DNA from: DAOTXK01 sp034430555
GTDB taxonomy: Bacteria > Chloroflexota > Anaerolineae > Aggregatilineales > Ch27
Direction: 5' to 3'
DNA: 6,474 bases
Assembly: GCA_034430555.1 (NCBI GenBank)
Contig: DAOUEM010000190.1
Location: 1 to 6,474, forward strand
Shown here: piece after piece, positions 6,005-6,474 of the stretch
How the letters are laid out: each line of letters opens with the position of its first letter
Numbering within the stretch: the stretch's first letter is position 1
The notes under the pieces: model-generated
Seen by the model: only the letters and a program-made list of their open reading frames with translations
What the model was told of the DNA's origin: nothing
The model's database searches: none
Position numbers and translations under genes: made by a program

Positions 6005-6075
6005 ACGCATCTTCTTATCCTCGCAGGATTGCCCGGCAATCCTCACCAGATATCCTCGAGAGGTACACCCCATGA
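6001..6075 (+). CDS. Small ORF 2 of the recombinase cassette (24 aa)
   Basis: A 24-residue frame starting MNASSYPRRIARQSSPDILE, basic in its first half, no recognised family. Support for translation is good for its size: AAGAGGAG (5986-5993) lies 7 nt before the ATG, the start overlaps the previous stop as ATGA, and its own stop overlaps the next start in the same way. It contains a near-perfect 19-bp palindrome (6025-6043). It may act as a coupling or leader peptide rather than as a protein with its own job. Confidence 0.5.
   Translation: MNASSYPRRIARQSSPDILERYTP
6025..6043 (+). repeat. 19-bp palindrome inside small ORF 2
   Basis: AGGATTGCC and GGCAATCCT are exact inverted copies separated by one C. 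It could be a protein-binding site in DNA or a hairpin in RNA. The motif ATCCTC occurs at 6017, 6039 and 6052, and its CCTC is complementary to the GAGG of the nearby ribosome binding sites. Confidence 0.55.
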
Positions 6076-6257
6076 AACACCAGGAAGTCAACTCCGCGAT
6101 ACTGTTTGTCGCAGAAAAAGGTGAAATACCCCCAGCGCGCCCGATACCGCCGGTTGACCTGAGCACAGTGGAAGAGCTGTGCCGGCTGCTGGCCCGCGTG
6201 GTCGTGCGGCTGTCCGGTGAGCTGGCCACAGCCTCGGTGGAAGGTGGTGCGGTATGA
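6072..6257 (+). CDS. Small ORF 3 of the recombinase cassette (61 aa)
   Basis: A 61-residue protein starting MKHQEVNSAILFVAEKGEIP. A Pro-rich link (PPARPIPPVD, residues 20-29) is followed by an amphipathic, probably helical segment (STVEELCRLLARVVVRLSGE, about 31-50). I do not recognise a family. The ATG at 6072 is preferred over the frame's earlier ATG at 5943 because GAGAGG (6058-6063) lies 8 nt before it and it overlaps the preceding stop as ATGA. Its own stop overlaps the next start as ATGA (6254-6257). A protein partner of the recombinase is conceivable from context only. Confidence 0.62.
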   Translation: MKHQEVNSAILFVAEKGEIPPARPIPPVDLSTVEELCRLLARVVVRLSGELATASVEGGAV

Positions 6258-6382
6258 CCCATCTACCGAACATGAGATGGCGCTCGGAACGGTTCCGGCA
6301 GGTTCGCGACCTGCTGGAGCGGGCCTACGGTGTGCAACTGCACCTGGTACTCGCAAATTGTCAGGGAAGGGGCGTCCAATGA
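6254..6382 (+). CDS. Small ORF 4 of the recombinase cassette (42 aa)
   Basis: A 42-residue, Arg-rich protein starting MTHLPNMRWRSERFRQVRDL, with a likely helix over residues 9-25 and then a hydrophobic patch (VQLHLVLA). Family unknown; the positive charge would allow nucleic-acid binding, but nothing shows it. GGAAGG (6239-6244) lies 9 nt before the ATG. It overlaps the upstream stop and the recombinase start by ATGA, so it is probably translated together with the recombinase. Two adjacent short inverted repeats (6285-6297 and 6298-6314) lie within it and may be chance in GC-rich DNA. Confidence 0.58.
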   Translation: MTHLPNMRWRSERFRQVRDLLERAYGVQLHLVLANCQGRGVQ

Positions 6383-6474
6383 CCACCGAAGACACGTCAG
6401 GGCTGTCCCCCAAACGCGCTGCAGCGTATATCCGCGTTTCCTCCGAAGAGCAGACCGAAGGCTGGTCGCTGGAA
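6379..6474 (+). CDS. Serine recombinase, N-terminal end (runs off the right edge)
   Basis: Only 32 residues are present. They end in the start of a resolvase/invertase catalytic domain: AAAYIRVSSEEQTEGWSLE. In this family the Arg (19) and the first Ser (21) of YIRVS are active-site residues, Ser being the nucleophile that attaches to DNA. The following Q-x-x-G-x-SLE pattern is the form usual in large serine recombinases (phage integrases and integrative-element recombinases) rather than small resolvases; the size cannot be checked here. AGGGAAGGGG (6363-6372) lies 6 nt before the ATG, and the start overlaps small ORF 4 as ATGA. It suggests that the right edge of the window enters an integrated mobile element. 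Confidence 0.85.
   Translation, partial: MTTEDTSGLSPKRAAAYIRVSSEEQTEGWSLE

Overview
This window looks like chromosomal DNA of a free-living bacterium of roughly 55% GC. The glucoamylase N-domain, the glucose dehydrogenase and the YetF/MscS pair all look like what I would expect from Chloroflexota (Roseiflexus, Kouleothrix or Ktedonobacter-type genomes). That placement is an impression from protein style, not a demonstrated result. I see no rRNA, tRNA or CRISPR array.

Left part (1-2900, minus strand): a tightly coupled three-gene operon, read from right to left. First is a zinc-dependent glucose 1-dehydrogenase-like enzyme (2900-1791), then an MFS transporter (1794-520), then the N-terminal 174 residues of a GH15 glucoamylase/glucodextranase-type enzyme that runs off the left edge. 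Both junctions are 4-base ATGA overlaps. Together the genes suggest uptake of a sugar or glucan, hydrolysis to glucose inside the cell, and oxidation of glucose to gluconolactone.

Middle (2901-4866): a divergent intergenic region of about 380 bp with plausible weak promoters, followed by a plus-strand two-gene operon. This encodes a DUF421/YetF-type membrane protein and an MscS-type mechanosensitive channel, with 10 bases between them.

Right part (4867-5870): a gene-poor, scarred stretch. It holds a 205-bp MITE-like element (19-bp perfect terminal inverted repeats flanked by a 10-bp near-perfect direct repeat), inserted in a short minus-strand hypothetical frame. Next to it is a 42-codon minus-strand gene driven by a textbook TTGACA-N17-TATAAT promoter.

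Right edge (5873-6474): a plus-strand cassette of four very small ORFs (43, 24, 61 and 42 aa). Each is joined to the next by an ATGA overlap, and the last is joined the same way to the start of a serine recombinase that runs off the window. The cassette contains strong RNA-hairpin potential around its ribosome binding sites. It is probably the end of an integrated mobile element, and it is the part of the window most likely to contain something undescribed.
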